A DNA stretch of 64,000 nt. It comes from Gammaproteobacteria bacterium. Lineage in GTDB: Bacteria > Pseudomonadota > Gammaproteobacteria > Competibacterales > Competibacteraceae. Below the pieces are notes generated by a model. The model ran no database searches, had not been told where the DNA came from, and saw only the letters and a program-made list of their open reading frames with translations. The position numbers and the translations under genes are program-made. This document shows, one piece after another, positions 44,193 to 52,695 of this stretch. Location: NCBI GenBank assembly GCA_024235095.1, contig JACKNC010000002.1:1-64000 (forward strand), given 5' to 3'. Each line of letters opens with the position of its first letter. Positions within the stretch are counted from its first letter, which is position 1.

Positions 44193-45563
44193 TTGAGCAA
44201 AGCTCGAACGATCTACGTTTGCGCCGAATGCGGTGCGCAAGCCAGCAAATGGTCCGGTCAATGTGGCGATTGCGGGGCCTGGAACACTCTCCAGGAGACC
44301 GTGGCCACGCCGCCAACCAAGGCTGGAATGAAGCCGGTTGGTTACGCTGGTGCAACCGCGGGGGAAGTCCGTAATTTGGCTGAGGTGGACGCAGCGGCGG
44401 AAATCCGCCAGTCCTGCGGCAATGGCGAACTGGACCGGGTGCTGGGCGGCGGACTGGTGCAGGGTTCGGTAACGCTAATTGGCGGCGATCCCGGCATTGG
44501 TAAATCCACCTTGCTATTGCAGGTTCAAGCCGTACTGGCTCAACGCGATCGCACCCTCTACGTCAGCGGCGAGGAATCCCCTCAACAGATCAGTCTGCGC
44601 GCCCAGCGCCTGCAATTGTCCCGCGACCGCTTGCGTCTGTTGCCCGAGATCAATGTTGAGCGCATTCTGGCGACCGCTGAAATCGAACAACCCCAGGTCA
44701 TGGTCATCGACTCGATTCAGACCGTCTATACCGAGCGCTTGCAATCCGCGCCAGGTTCGGTGGCGCAAGTGCGCGAAAGCGCAGCGCAACTGGTGCGTTT
44801 CGCCAAGGCCACCGGCACCGCCCTGTTTCTGGTCGGCCATGTCACCAAGGAAGGCGCAATTGCCGGTCCGCGGGTGCTGGAGCACATGGTCGACACCGTG
44901 CTGTATTTCGAGGGCGATCCCAGTGGCCGGTTAAGAGTACTGCGGGCGGTGAAAAACCGCTACGGTCCGGTCAACGAACTGGGCGTATTCGCCATGACCG
45001 AGGATGGACTCAAAGAGGTCAGTAATCCTTCGGCGATCTTTCTCTCCCGCCATGACACGCCGGTCGCTGGCAGCGTGATTATGGTGACCCGCGAAGGCAC
45101 TCGGCCTTTGTTGGTCGAAATTCAGGCGCTGGTGGATGAGTGTCACGGTAGCCATCCGCGTCGGGTGACGCTGGGGCTGGAGCAGAACCGCCTGGCGATG
45201 TTGCTGGCCGTATTGCATCGACACGGTGGCGTGGCGATGTACGATCAGGATGTTTACGTCAATGCCGTCGGCGGCGTGCGGATCAATGAGACGGCGGCGG
45301 ATTTGGCGGTGTTGCTGGCGGCGTTGTCCAGTTTTCGCGACCGGCCGTTGCCGACCGATCTGGTGGTTTTCGGTGAAGTCGGACTGGCGGGCGAAATTCG
45401 CCCGGTGCCTAATGGTGAAGAACGCTTGCGGGAAGCCGCCAAGCATGGTTTCAAACAAGCCATTGTGCCTAAAGCGAATGCGTCGCGCCGTGGCGGTAAA
45501 CGGATTGATGGGCTGGAAGTACGCGGCGTGAGTCGGTTGAGTGAGGTCATGGGTGACATTTGA
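44193..45563 (+). CDS. radA: DNA repair protein RadA
   Basis: RecA-like/Lon-like protein that promotes branch migration in recombinational repair. It is 456 residues. The N-terminal zinc finger has Cys10, Cys13, Cys24 and Cys27 (YVCAECGAQ, GQCGDCGAW). Walker A is GGDPGIGKSTLLLQ (about 97-110); the RadA-specific KNRYGP motif lies near 253. The C-terminal Lon-protease-like domain (VNAVGGVRINETAADLAVLL) follows. The start codon is TTG at 44193: it puts the zinc finger at the expected distance, and the ATG at 44180 is in another frame. Confidence 0.95.
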   Translation: MSKARTIYVCAECGAQASKWSGQCGDCGAWNTLQETVATPPTKAGMKPVGYAGATAGEVRNLAEVDAAAEIRQSCGNGELDRVLGGGLVQGSVTLIGGDPGIGKSTLLLQVQAVLAQRDRTLYVSGEESPQQISLRAQRLQLSRDRLRLLPEINVERILATAEIEQPQVMVIDSIQTVYTERLQSAPGSVAQVRESAAQLVRFAKATGTALFLVGHVTKEGAIAGPRVLEHMVDTVLYFEGDPSGRLRVLRAVKNRYGPVNELGVFAMTEDGLKEVSNPSAIFLSRHDTPVAGSVIMVTREGTRPLLVEIQALVDECHGSHPRRVTLGLEQNRLAMLLAVLHRHGGVAMYDQDVYVNAVGGVRINETAADLAVLLAALSSFRDRPLPTDLVVFGEVGLAGEIRPVPNGEERLREAAKHGFKQAIVPKANASRRGGKRIDGLEVRGVSRLSEVMGDI

Positions 45564-45577
45564 AAATCATCTGTCGC

Positions 45578-47155
45578 CTATTGCACTTTCATCTGGTCTT
45601 TTTCATATATCAATACCTGTTTATTACCGCAATTAATTGTCTTTTTAGGCGGGCCATTAATTTTAATTAATTCCTCTGCTGATATCCTGTAAATAGGATC
45701 AGCATTTTTTGGAATAATAGCAAAGTCATAAGTTGGCCTGAAAAATTTTTTTGAGGTGATCCATCTATGTTCTTCAAGGTTGCCAAAGTGTTGGGCTAAT
45801 GTGATGTTAGCTTTGCTAAAAGCTTGTATGTATTTTGCATCCCAATATTGGGCAATACCGTTGTTTAGCTGTTCTTGAAATAAATAGGTATCAATACATG
45901 ATATTTCATGTGGGTAGTGATTTTTACTAATTCCATTATTTTTTATTAAATCAAGAGCATTAAAGCTAAGCAGCGTGATGATAATGATGGAAACAGCGCT
46001 TCCAAGGTAGAAGAATTTATTTTTTATAATATAGGTGCTTATTACGACTCCAATAATAACTGGCCAAGAAAAAGCCGGGATAAAGTATCTAGCAGTGACT
46101 GGGAGGTTGGTAGTGAGTAAAACTATAGAGAGTGTTGTTCCAGCAGAAGATAATAAAAAAATTTTTACATAAAATATCTCTTTAGGGAAACCAAATGACT
46201 GCCCTTTTCTGATTGGAGTAAATATATATAAAAAGCAAAATAAGTAAAAAGCCGAAAAGTAAAAGGCGAAAATTGGTGATTTAATAAATAAATTTTTAAT
46301 AATTTTAAATACTTCAATGAAGTTAGTTATTATTTTCTCTGTACCAATAATAATTGGATACATCGTCCGGTTTTCGATAACAAGAGAGTATGACAGTAAT
46401 CCGAGTATCCCAAACACAATGGGAAATATGTAAAGGTATATATTTTCTTTTAACTCCTGTTTGATCAGTAAATTAAAAATAAAAATTGACGCAAATAGCG
46501 GAATTAAAAACTGTATCAAAAATAAACTATCGGAAGCTGTTGTAATAAATGACAGACAGCATAAATAGAAAATCATCCTGTTTTTTTGTTCAGTGTCTTT
46601 GCAATGAAAGTATCTTATTGTGATATTCAAGCTAATTATTTCGACTAGGAACGCGCCATAGTGATGTGCGCTAATGAGAATTAAAGTGTAGGGTTCTCCT
46701 GCATTTAAAGAAAGCCAAATGAATATAATAGTTGCTAAGGTGGCAGTACAGAAAATATCTTTACAAGAAAATTCTCTTGCGGTAAATAAGATTGCTATAA
46801 ATGTAAGGATAACTTGAAAACATGAATAAATAGCAATTTTTTGATAGAAATTTTCACCTAAATAATAAATCATGAAAAATGCGATATAGTCTGGAAAAAA
46901 ATAAGGCGCAGGTGTTAAATACCAATCATTAATATTTCCACCATTTTTAAGTATGTTTTCAAATAAAATGGGTAGATAAAGAGCATCTGCATTAAAAAGA
47001 TGTGATTGAACAGGATGTCCGCTGATATAATGAATAAATAGAAGGATAACTGAGTAAGTTAGAATTATAAAAGAGATAAAGAACTTTAAATTTAAATGGC
47101 CTAGGCGACACTTAATTCTGTCGATCATATTCTGGCTGTTGGCGCTACCTCTCAT
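45578..47155 (-). CDS. AT-rich multi-pass membrane protein, GT-C-like
   Basis: About 525 residues with ten or more hydrophobic segments (for example FFISFIILTYSVILLFIHYI, VILTFIAILFTAREF, IFVFNLL-type stretches). A polar loop after the first helix (HLFNADALYLPILFENIL, GGNINDWYLTPAPYFFPDYI) is reminiscent of GT-C glycosyltransferase membrane proteins, but I cannot name a family. ATG 47155 overlaps the end of bpt by 11 bases; ATG 47128 is an alternative. The longer open frame upstream is out-of-frame bpt. Base composition is strongly AT-biased, with many Ile, Lys and Asn codons, unlike all neighbours: a sign of recent acquisition. Confidence 0.75.
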   Translation of the reverse strand: MRGSANSQNMIDRIKCRLGHLNLKFFISFIILTYSVILLFIHYISGHPVQSHLFNADALYLPILFENILKNGGNINDWYLTPAPYFFPDYIAFFMIYYLGENFYQKIAIYSCFQVILTFIAILFTAREFSCKDIFCTATLATIIFIWLSLNAGEPYTLILISAHHYGAFLVEIISLNITIRYFHCKDTEQKNRMIFYLCCLSFITTASDSLFLIQFLIPLFASIFIFNLLIKQELKENIYLYIFPIVFGILGLLSYSLVIENRTMYPIIIGTEKIITNFIEVFKIIKNLFIKSPIFAFYFSAFYLFCFLYIFTPIRKGQSFGFPKEIFYVKIFLLSSAGTTLSIVLLTTNLPVTARYFIPAFSWPVIIGVVISTYIIKNKFFYLGSAVSIIIITLLSFNALDLIKNNGISKNHYPHEISCIDTYLFQEQLNNGIAQYWDAKYIQAFSKANITLAQHFGNLEEHRWITSKKFFRPTYDFAIIPKNADPIYRISAEELIKINGPPKKTINCGNKQVLIYEKDQMKVQ

Positions 47156-47870
47156 GTAGTATCCACCCCCAGCGTTCGGCAATGAAAATCTCATGCGGGT
47201 TGAAGCGCGCCTTGTAGGCCATCTTGGCGCACGGTTCGACCCAATAGCCCAGGTAAACCCAGTCCAGACCCAATTGCTGTGCTTCGGCGATTTGCCATAA
47301 GACGGCGAACGTACCCAGTCCGCGTGCTTCTTCCTGTGGATCGAAGAACGTGTAAACTGCTGATAGCCCATCGTCCAATCGATCCACCACGGCCACTGCC
47401 AGCAACCTTCGGTCAGAGCGGAACTCACAGAGCCAGGTCGGGCACCAGCGCGAGGCGACGAATGACCAGTAGTTGCCGGGACTGGCTGGATCCATGCCGC
47501 CCCCAGCGTGGCGCACCCGGATATAGCGGGCGAACAAGGCAAAGTGTTCATCCTGGAATTCCGCTTCCAACACGCGGGCTTGCAAATCCTGATTGCGCAT
47601 CCAGACCCGGCGTTGCGCGCGATTGGGTTGAAAGCGCGCGACAGGAACGCGCAGCGACCGGCACGCCGTGCATCCTCGACAGTGCGGCCGGTAAACATGT
47701 TCACCACTGCGTCGGAAACCGAGCGCCGCTAGTTGGGTGTAAAGTGGGTTGTCCGTGACGGCTGGATCGGCGACCAGATTGCGCGCCAGCCGGTCGGGCA
47801 GATAACTGCACGAATAATCAGTGGTCAGGAACATCCGCAGGTCGTACAGCGAGTCACGAGGATTGCTCAT
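47145..47870 (-). CDS. bpt: Aspartate/glutamate leucyltransferase (Bpt)
   Basis: Transfers leucine from Leu-tRNA to N-terminal Asp or Glu, marking proteins for the N-end-rule pathway. It is 241 residues. The N-terminal ATE domain has the cysteine cluster HCRGCTACRSLRVPV (about 63-77) and the opening DYSCSYLPDRLARN. The C-terminal domain has GLSAVYTFFDPQEEARGLGT and LDWVYLGYWVEPCAKMAYKA. ATGA overlap with aat indicates translational coupling; both enzymes act in the same degradation pathway. Confidence 0.94.
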   Translation of the reverse strand: MSNPRDSLYDLRMFLTTDYSCSYLPDRLARNLVADPAVTDNPLYTQLAALGFRRSGEHVYRPHCRGCTACRSLRVPVARFQPNRAQRRVWMRNQDLQARVLEAEFQDEHFALFARYIRVRHAGGGMDPASPGNYWSFVASRWCPTWLCEFRSDRRLLAVAVVDRLDDGLSAVYTFFDPQEEARGLGTFAVLWQIAEAQQLGLDWVYLGYWVEPCAKMAYKARFNPHEIFIAERWGWILHER

Positions 47871-48610
47871 GAGGAGTGCGCCCGAGGAGTCGCCAGCAGA
47901 TCAGTGAATAGATCAGGATCCAGTTCCCAGGGACCCTCCTGCCCCGGCAGTGGGCAGAAGCGTTCCAGCAATTCCAGAAACAGTTCCCGGGGAATGTCCG
48001 TTGCACCCATGCGCAGCAAATGATCGGTGCGTACCTGGCAATCAATGACCGCGAATTCCCAACGATGGAGCTGACGCGCCAGTGCCGCCAGCGCCACCTT
48101 TGAGGCGTTGCTGACCCGGCTGAACATGGATTCGCCGTAGAACACTCGGCCTACTGCCACGCCGTACAGTCCGCCAACCAGTTCGCCCTGAATCCAGGTT
48201 TCGACAGAGTGCGCATGACCCAGTCGGTGCAATCGGCAGTAGGCGCGCAGCATCTCCGGCGTGATCCAGGTGCCCTCGCTCGGTCCGCGCGGCGCGGCGC
48301 AGGCGGTCATAACCGCTTTAAAAGTCGTGTCGGCTGTGACGATGAATGGACCATTCCGCAAGGTCTTGCGCAGGCTGCGCGAGATTTGCAGGTATTCCGG
48401 GAGTAGCACCAGACGTGGATTCGGTGACCACCACAGAATTGGCTGACCGGATGAGTACCAGGGAAAAACCCCGTGTCGGTAGGCGCGCAGCAAGCGGCGT
48501 GGACTCAGGTTGCCGCCGGCGGCCAGCAGACCGTCGGGTTCGATCAGAGCGCGGTCGGTATGGGGAAAAGGCTGGTTGTCATCATGGGGATCCAGCCATG
48601 GCAGGGGCAT
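47867..48610 (-). CDS. aat: Leucyl/phenylalanyl-tRNA-protein transferase
   Basis: Adds Leu or Phe to N-terminal Lys or Arg of proteins. It is 247 residues (E. coli 234). Family motifs are FPHTDRALIEPDGLLAAGGN, RLLRAYRHGVFPWYSSGQPI, LWWSPNPRLVLLPEYLQISR, GHAHSVETWIQGELVGGLYG and GRVFYGESMFSRVSNASKVA. It overlaps the upstream COG3146 gene by 29 bases and bpt by 4, forming a tight operon. Confidence 0.95.
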   Translation of the reverse strand: MPLPWLDPHDDNQPFPHTDRALIEPDGLLAAGGNLSPRRLLRAYRHGVFPWYSSGQPILWWSPNPRLVLLPEYLQISRSLRKTLRNGPFIVTADTTFKAVMTACAAPRGPSEGTWITPEMLRAYCRLHRLGHAHSVETWIQGELVGGLYGVAVGRVFYGESMFSRVSNASKVALAALARQLHRWEFAVIDCQVRTDHLLRMGATDIPRELFLELLERFCPLPGQEGPWELDPDLFTDLLATPRAHSS

Positions 48611-49757
48611 CAGACGTTACCTTATCACGATAGGGCGAGTGTTGTAGCCAGTGTTGAGCATAGTCGCGTAGGGCCGGCGTTTCCCGCTTCAGGAAATCGG
48701 CGATCGCCCGGCGAAAGCCCGGATGGGCGATCCAATGGGCTGAATGAGTCAGCGTCGGCAAAAAACCCCGGTGGATTTTATGCTCACCCTGAGCGCCTGG
48801 TTCAAAACGTTGTAAACCTTGTTCAATACAATATTCCAGTCCCTGATAATAGCAGGCTTCAAAGTGCAAACTGTCATAATCCGCCCGGCAACCCCAGTGG
48901 CGGCCATACAGGGTATCGGCGCTGCGAAAACTGATGGCGCCGGCTACTTCACGACCATGAGCGAAAGCCAGCACCAGCATGATGCGCTCGCCTAGCGTCG
49001 TCGCGATGTCCTGGAAGAACGGTAAAGTAAGGGTTGGGATGCCACCGAGCCGATGGAAAGTCGATTGATAAAACGCATGGAGAGTGCGCCATTGCGCATC
49101 GTTCGCCTCGCGTCCGGACAGGATGCGCATCTCCAGTCCCGCCTCGCGCACCAGTCGGCGTTCACGGTTGATGTTCTTGCGGCGTTTGGCGGTTAGCGCG
49201 TCGAGAAAATCCTGGAAATCCCGATAGCCCCGGTTGCGCCAGTGAAACTGGCAGCCGAGCCGGGTCAGGAAGCCCTGTTTCCGCATGGGTTCCAGGTCAG
49301 TCAATGTGGGAAACAGCCAGTGGATCGAGGATAGCCCATAGCAGCGGCTTTCTTCCAGTACGAACTCGACCATGAGCCGTGCAGTGACGTCCGGTTGCGG
49401 TTGGTGCGGGGCCAACAGGAGGCGGGGGCCAGTGGCGGGAGTGTAGGGAATTGCCCCGACCAGTTTAGGGTAGTAGGACAAGCCTTGCTGCCGGTAGGCT
49501 TCCGCCCAGCCCCAGTCGAAGACGAATTCGCCATAGGAATTGTATTTGAGATACAGGGGCGCTGCGCCCAGCAAGCATTCATTATCGTCCCGGGCGGTGA
49601 TATGCCAGGGCAACCACCCAGTCTGCTCGCCCACGCAACCGTGCTGTTCCAGGGCGCTTAGGAACTCGTGACTTAGAAACGGATTCTGATCGGGGACGAG
49701 CGCGTTCCACTCGGTGGCGGGGATGTGGCTCAGGCTATCGAGACGTGCAAGGCGCAT
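48582..49757 (-). CDS. COG3146/DUF482 family GNAT-fold acyltransferase-like protein
   Basis: A 391-residue cytosolic protein of the FemAB-like/GNAT superfamily. Recognisable features are NPFLSHEFLSALEQHGCVGE, FDWGWAEAYRQQGLSYYPKL, FHWRNRGYRDFQDFLDAL with TAKRRKNINRERR, and GRHWGCRADYDSLHFEACYY ending EHKIHRGFLPTLTHSAHWI. Family members are annotated as peptidogalycan-related or N-acetyltransferases without a proven substrate. It is the first gene of the aat-bpt operon and divergent from serA. Confidence 0.85.
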   Translation of the reverse strand: MRLARLDSLSHIPATEWNALVPDQNPFLSHEFLSALEQHGCVGEQTGWLPWHITARDDNECLLGAAPLYLKYNSYGEFVFDWGWAEAYRQQGLSYYPKLVGAIPYTPATGPRLLLAPHQPQPDVTARLMVEFVLEESRCYGLSSIHWLFPTLTDLEPMRKQGFLTRLGCQFHWRNRGYRDFQDFLDALTAKRRKNINRERRLVREAGLEMRILSGREANDAQWRTLHAFYQSTFHRLGGIPTLTLPFFQDIATTLGERIMLVLAFAHGREVAGAISFRSADTLYGRHWGCRADYDSLHFEACYYQGLEYCIEQGLQRFEPGAQGEHKIHRGFLPTLTHSAHWIAHPGFRRAIADFLKRETPALRDYAQHWLQHSPYRDKVTSDAPAMAGSP

Positions 49758-49958
49758 ATTCCAGAGTAGACGGTGTCGGGGATGGACGGGTTATTTGGAA
49801 CCTGGAACGGCGGATCGGTTCACCTTGCCGGGTTAGCGCTTGTCAAGCTATGGATGGTGGGTGGTTGGCGTTTCAGAGTAAAAGGTCTAAAGTTGCCAGT
49901 CTTGGCCAGAGAGGCTATGTTACATTTTAATTCACCACCGGCAAAATCCCATGCAGCC

Positions 49959-51200
49959 ATGAGTCAGACGACTTCACTTGATAAAAACCGGATCAAGATT
50001 CTATTGCTTGAAGGTCTTCATCCCAGCGCCGTGGAAGCGTTCCAGGCGGATGGTTATACCAATATTGATTATCGGCCTAAATCACTGCCTGAAACGCAAT
50101 TGCTGGAGGCTGTCAGTGACGCCTATTTTATTGGTATCCGTTCGGCGACCGCACTGACAGCGCGCGTTTTTGAACAAGCTCCACGCTTGATTGGCGTTGG
50201 CTGCTTCTGCATCGGCACCAACCAAGTCGACCTGGATGCGGCCCAGGAGCGCGGCATCCCGGTATTTAATGCGCCTTTTTCCAACACCCGCAGCGTGGCG
50301 GAACTGGTGCTGGCGGAAATTGTATTGTTGCTGCGCGGTATTCCGCAGCGCAATGCCGCTGCGCATCGCGGCGGCTGGGTCAAGACCGCCACCGGGTCCC
50401 ACGAGGCGCGTGGCAAATGCCTGGGCATCGTCGGTTATGGTCATATCGGCACCCAGGTGGGATTGTTGGCCGAGGCGCTTGGGATGCGCGTGGTGTTTTA
50501 CGATATCGAGACTAAGCTGGCTCTGGGTAACGCACAGCCATTGCCATCCTTGGAAGGGGTGTTGGAAGTCGCCGATGTAGTGACCCTGCATGTTCCGGAA
50601 ACACCGCAGACTTACTGGATGATCGGGGCCGAGCAATTGGCGCGAATGAAACCGGGCGCTTGCCTGATCAACGCCGCGCGGGGAACCGTGGTGGACGTTG
50701 ATGCATTGACGGCAGTGCTGGAGTCAAAACGGTTGGCCGGCGCGGCCATTGATGTTTTTCCAGTGGAGCCGAAAGCAAATGAGGATGAGTTTGTCTCCCC
50801 ATTGCGCGTATTTGATAATGTACTTCTCACTCCTCACGTCGGCGGCAGCACCGAGGAAGCGCAGCAGAATATTGGTCTGGAAGTGGCCGGTAAATTACTC
50901 AAGTATAGCAATAATGGTTCGACCCTGAGCGCGGTCAATTTTCCGGAAGTGTCGTTGCCTGAGCATCCCAGCAAGCATCGGTTGTTGCATATTCACCGCA
51001 ACCAGCCGGGTGTATTGTCGCAAATCAACGCCATTTTCTCCGAAGAGCAGATTAATATCGCTGGCCAATACCTGCAAACCAACACCCAGATCGGTTATGT
51101 GGTGATTGACATCGATGCCCACGGACGCGCGGAAACCCAGCAGTTGCGGAAACGGCTGGAGGCAGTCGCCGGCACGCTGCGGACCCGGATTTTGTATTAA
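49959..51200 (+). CDS. serA: D-3-phosphoglycerate dehydrogenase
   Basis: First step of serine synthesis: oxidation of 3-phosphoglycerate to phosphohydroxypyruvate. It is 413 residues (E. coli 410) from ATG 49959; the longer upstream frame does not resemble the family. Features: GCFCIGTNQVDLDAAQERGI, the NAD motif GIVGYGHIGTQVGLLAEALG (about 156-175), LHVPETPQTYWMI, NAARGTVVDVDALTAV and LTPHVGGSTEEAQQNIGLEV with the catalytic His. A C-terminal ACT domain (about 340-413, HIHRNQPGVLSQINAIF) suggests feedback inhibition by serine. Confidence 0.96.
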   Translation: MSQTTSLDKNRIKILLLEGLHPSAVEAFQADGYTNIDYRPKSLPETQLLEAVSDAYFIGIRSATALTARVFEQAPRLIGVGCFCIGTNQVDLDAAQERGIPVFNAPFSNTRSVAELVLAEIVLLLRGIPQRNAAAHRGGWVKTATGSHEARGKCLGIVGYGHIGTQVGLLAEALGMRVVFYDIETKLALGNAQPLPSLEGVLEVADVVTLHVPETPQTYWMIGAEQLARMKPGACLINAARGTVVDVDALTAVLESKRLAGAAIDVFPVEPKANEDEFVSPLRVFDNVLLTPHVGGSTEEAQQNIGLEVAGKLLKYSNNGSTLSAVNFPEVSLPEHPSKHRLLHIHRNQPGVLSQINAIFSEEQINIAGQYLQTNTQIGYVVIDIDAHGRAETQQLRKRLEAVAGTLRTRILY

Positions 51201-51241
51201 TGGAATAGGGAATTAGGGTTTTCTGATCTTGAGGGTGCGTC

Positions 51242-51793
51242 ATGTCGCTACGGGATGAATTGCTGAAAGCGGGACTGGTGTCGGCGGACAAGGCGAAAAA
51301 ACAGGCTTCCGATACGCGCAAACAGGATCATCAGCGTAAGAAGAATAAAGCTCTAGCTGAGGAGGAAGCAGCGCGCCAGGCCGAGGTGCGTCGTCAGGCC
51401 GAGGCCGAGGTGACGCTTAAGCGTGAGCATGACCGGCAGTTGAATCTGGAGCGAGAGGCTGGGAAACAGCGCCGGGAGCGGGTAGCCCGAATCCGGCAAT
51501 TGATTGATACCCATCGGTTGAATGAGCCAGATGCCGAGATTCAGTATAATTTTCTCGATAGTGACGGCTACTGGATTCGCGCCATTCGGGTGACTCCCGC
51601 CCAACGCAAGGGTTTGGCTATGGGACGGTTGGCGATTGTTCGCGGTGATCGTCATGAATTTGATTTTGCATTGGCGTCACGGGAAACCGCCATCAAACTG
51701 CAAGAGTTTGCCCCGGAACGGCTGCTAACACTGCACTCTGAAAGTGAGAATTTGGAAGAGACGAACAACGCTGATGGCCATGAAACCGTATAA
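51242..51793 (+). CDS. DUF2058 family protein (YaiL-like)
   Basis: A 183-residue protein. It opens MSLRDELLKAGLVSADKAKK, typical of the family. Residues about 20-85 are a highly charged coiled coil (Lys/Arg/Glu/Ala). The folded C-terminal part has YNFLDSDGYWIRAIRVTPAQ and LAIVRGDRHEFDFALASRET. Members are described as nucleoprotein or polynucleotide-associated, but the biochemical role is unknown. It lies 41 bases after serA. Confidence 0.85.
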   Translation: MSLRDELLKAGLVSADKAKKQASDTRKQDHQRKKNKALAEEEAARQAEVRRQAEAEVTLKREHDRQLNLEREAGKQRRERVARIRQLIDTHRLNEPDAEIQYNFLDSDGYWIRAIRVTPAQRKGLAMGRLAIVRGDRHEFDFALASRETAIKLQEFAPERLLTLHSESENLEETNNADGHETV

Positions 51794-51829
51794 CAAATCA
51801 ATCTTGCTTGTGGGGTTTAACTTGATGAT

Positions 51830-52573
51830 ATGGAATCTCTAATGGGTAACTCATCTGGAATCAACGGGGATCCGAGTTCAGTGCATCCTGATGTGGATCC
51901 CACCACGTCCCGTCGCCGTCATAATCGTGCGCTTCCTCGTGATTACGGCTCCCGATCCCATTCTTGGAGTCGGCGTAGTAGATTGTTATTGTTGATAATT
52001 ATTGTATTGGTTGTGATCGATTTCTTCACGGCGTTGCTGCTGGGAACTCATGTTTATCGTTTGAACCATGAGAATTTGGCATTACGCGCTAACTTGGCGC
52101 GAGCCGAGAATGAATTGCACAAAGTTGCGCCTGAATTGGAGCAGTTACGGATCGATCTGGAAAAACTGATCCGCGGCAAACTACCCCGCCTGCGTGAGCT
52201 AAAATATGATCGGGTTTTGCCGCTGGATGAGGCTTATTTAAAGAACATTACCTTTACCGAGATCATTAACCGGGACAGCCGGGCGCATGAATATAAGTTA
52301 GTGGTGCAAAATAATACTTCAGCGCCGCTTTGGCCAGAAATTCAATTGTTGGTCTTTAACGAACTCGGTATTCAAGTGGGAAAAGCTGAGATTGGCACGT
52401 CGGATCCGAATGCGCTTAAGGCAGGTAGTCTGGGCGTTGGCGAAGTGCGTTCCTATTCGGCAGTCATTCAATTCCTGGATAAAAATGCCATACCCGCCTA
52501 TTTCATGTTGCGTATTTCAGAATGGACAAAAAACCCGGTTCAATCTCTTGAGTTAGAAACTAAAGGGAAATAA
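51830..52573 (+). CDS. Single-pass membrane protein with coiled coil
   Basis: 247 residues of no recognised family. A basic, disordered N-terminus (to about 50) precedes one membrane helix at about 52-71 (LLLLIIIVLVVIDFFTALLL). A periplasmic coiled coil (about 80-115, LRANLARAENELHKVAPELE) and a C-terminal beta-rich domain follow (TFTEIINRDSRAHEYKLVVQ, EIQLLVFNELGIQVGKAEIG). The last part resembles FxLYD-type extracellular domains in spacing, but this is uncertain. ATG 51842 is an alternative start. Confidence 0.65.
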   Translation: MESLMGNSSGINGDPSSVHPDVDPTTSRRRHNRALPRDYGSRSHSWSRRSRLLLLIIIVLVVIDFFTALLLGTHVYRLNHENLALRANLARAENELHKVAPELEQLRIDLEKLIRGKLPRLRELKYDRVLPLDEAYLKNITFTEIINRDSRAHEYKLVVQNNTSAPLWPEIQLLVFNELGIQVGKAEIGTSDPNALKAGSLGVGEVRSYSAVIQFLDKNAIPAYFMLRISEWTKNPVQSLELETKGK

Positions 52574-52643
52574 TAATTTATAATTTCTTATATCATCATC
52601 TAACTACTTAGTCTCCTCAATAAAAGTTACCCTTCCATAACAA

Positions 52644-52668
52644 CCCTCTCTCCATCATAGAGAGAGGG
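52644..52668. terminator. Hairpin between convergent genes
   Basis: CCCTCTCT (52644-52651) pairs with AGAGAGGG (52661-52668) around a 9-base loop. It lies midway between the membrane-protein gene and glgX, which converge. No T-tract follows directly, so termination strength is uncertain. Confidence 0.5.
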
Positions 52669-52695
52669 AGCATCCATATCTAATGCCTGAGTTCA

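Noticed and set aside
44180..44374. ATG at 44180 as the radA start
   Set aside because: It is in a different frame from the zinc-finger coding sequence; TTG at 44193 gives the correct N-terminus.
47156..47707. Open-frame extension upstream of the AT-rich membrane protein
   Set aside because: This part is GC-rich and is the bpt gene read in the wrong frame; the composition changes sharply at the bpt stop.
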